Source of the DNA: Paracoccaceae bacterium
GTDB lineage: Bacteria; Pseudomonadota; Alphaproteobacteria; Rhodobacterales; Rhodobacteraceae
Reading direction: 5' to 3'
Assembly: GCA_004566265.1 (NCBI GenBank)
Contig: SPLB01000386.1
Span: 1-6,408 of the forward strand
DNA length: 6,408 bases
Shown here: piece by piece, positions 6,301 through 6,408 of the stretch
Numbering within the stretch: the first letter of the stretch is position 1
Layout of the letters: every line of letters begins with the position of its first letter
Translations under genes and position numbers: made by a program
The notes under the pieces: generated by a model
Databases searched by the model: none
What the model was told of the DNA's origin: nothing
The model's input: the letters and a program-made list of their open reading frames with translations, nothing else

Positions 6301-6408
6301 ATGAGCACTTGGTCCCTTACGACGTACAAGACCAAGAACTGGCCTTCGTACAACACGGCACTGAAGCAGCGCGGTTCGCTCTCGATCTGGTTTGATCCCG
6401 AGATGACC
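6301..6408 (+). CDS. IS5-family transposase, N-terminal 36 residues (runs off the window)
   Basis: The frame from ATG 6301 is open to the right edge and reads MSTWSLTTYKTKNWPSY, followed by NTALKQRGSLSIWFDPEMT. This matches the start of IS903-type transposases, where the equivalent is KITNWPAYNNALRQRGDL then a WLDE segment. The DDE catalytic core lies outside the window. A TAG at 6289 closes the frame upstream, and ATG 6301 is the first start after it. The gene reads in the same direction as the broken RT gene, so RT transcripts would enter it. Confidence 0.9.
   Translation, partial: MSTWSLTTYKTKNWPSYNTALKQRGSLSIWFDPEMT

Larger units (their letters stand above)
6237..6408 (+). mobile_element. 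IS5-family (IS903-group-like) insertion sequence, left end
   Basis: The end GGGCTTTGTTGCACAAA begins at 6237 (or 6238 if only two G belong to the element). It resembles the IS903 terminal repeat GGCTTTGTTGAATAAATC. A transposase of the same family starts 64 nt inside, on the same strand as the interrupted RT. Only the left end is in the window, so the right repeat and the target duplication cannot be seen. IS903-type elements make 9-bp duplications, so the expected copy is the 9 bases ending at 6236 or 6237. Confidence 0.88.

Overview
The window looks like a chromosomal segment from an alphaproteobacterium, most likely a member of the Rhodobacterales (roseobacter group). The evidence is the gene order (3' part of glnD, murJ, then trpS), the style of the proteins, the moderately high GC of the housekeeping genes, and a tRNA-CAT with a TTGACC-17-TAGAAC promoter. 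The genus is not resolved.

Left part (1-3273): the C-terminal portion of GlnD, the uridylyltransferase/uridylyl-removing nitrogen sensor, runs in from the left edge. Its stop overlaps the start of murJ (lipid II flippase) by 4 bp, so the two are probably co-transcribed. Middle part (3278-5111): a rhomboid-fold membrane protein lies on the minus strand, its stop 4 bp from the murJ stop. All the positions I can align to the rhomboid catalytic residues are substituted, so it reads as a pseudoprotease. It diverges across a 109-bp gap from trpS, which ends in a strong intrinsic terminator. A tRNA with anticodon CAT (probably elongator Met) follows behind its own promoter.

Right part (5385-6408): after the tRNA the character changes from core genome to accessory DNA. 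About 357 bp without a convincing gene, but with a foldable hairpin, precede the N-terminal 165 codons of a protein that I recognise as a bacterial reverse transcriptase of the unknown-group/defence-associated (DRT-like) type. The reading frame is cut directly after the Asp that aligns with the catalytic Asp of palm motif A. The cut is made by the left end of an IS5-family (IS903-group-like) insertion sequence, whose transposase begins at 6301 and runs off the right edge. The rest of the RT, including its YxDD motif, should lie beyond the IS if it survives.

The most interesting reading is a defence-type RT locus, possibly with an upstream non-coding RNA, placed next to a tRNA gene and disrupted by an IS at its active site. 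RT class, defence function, the ncRNA and the tRNA as an integration site are inferences. The interruption and the transposase start can be read directly.
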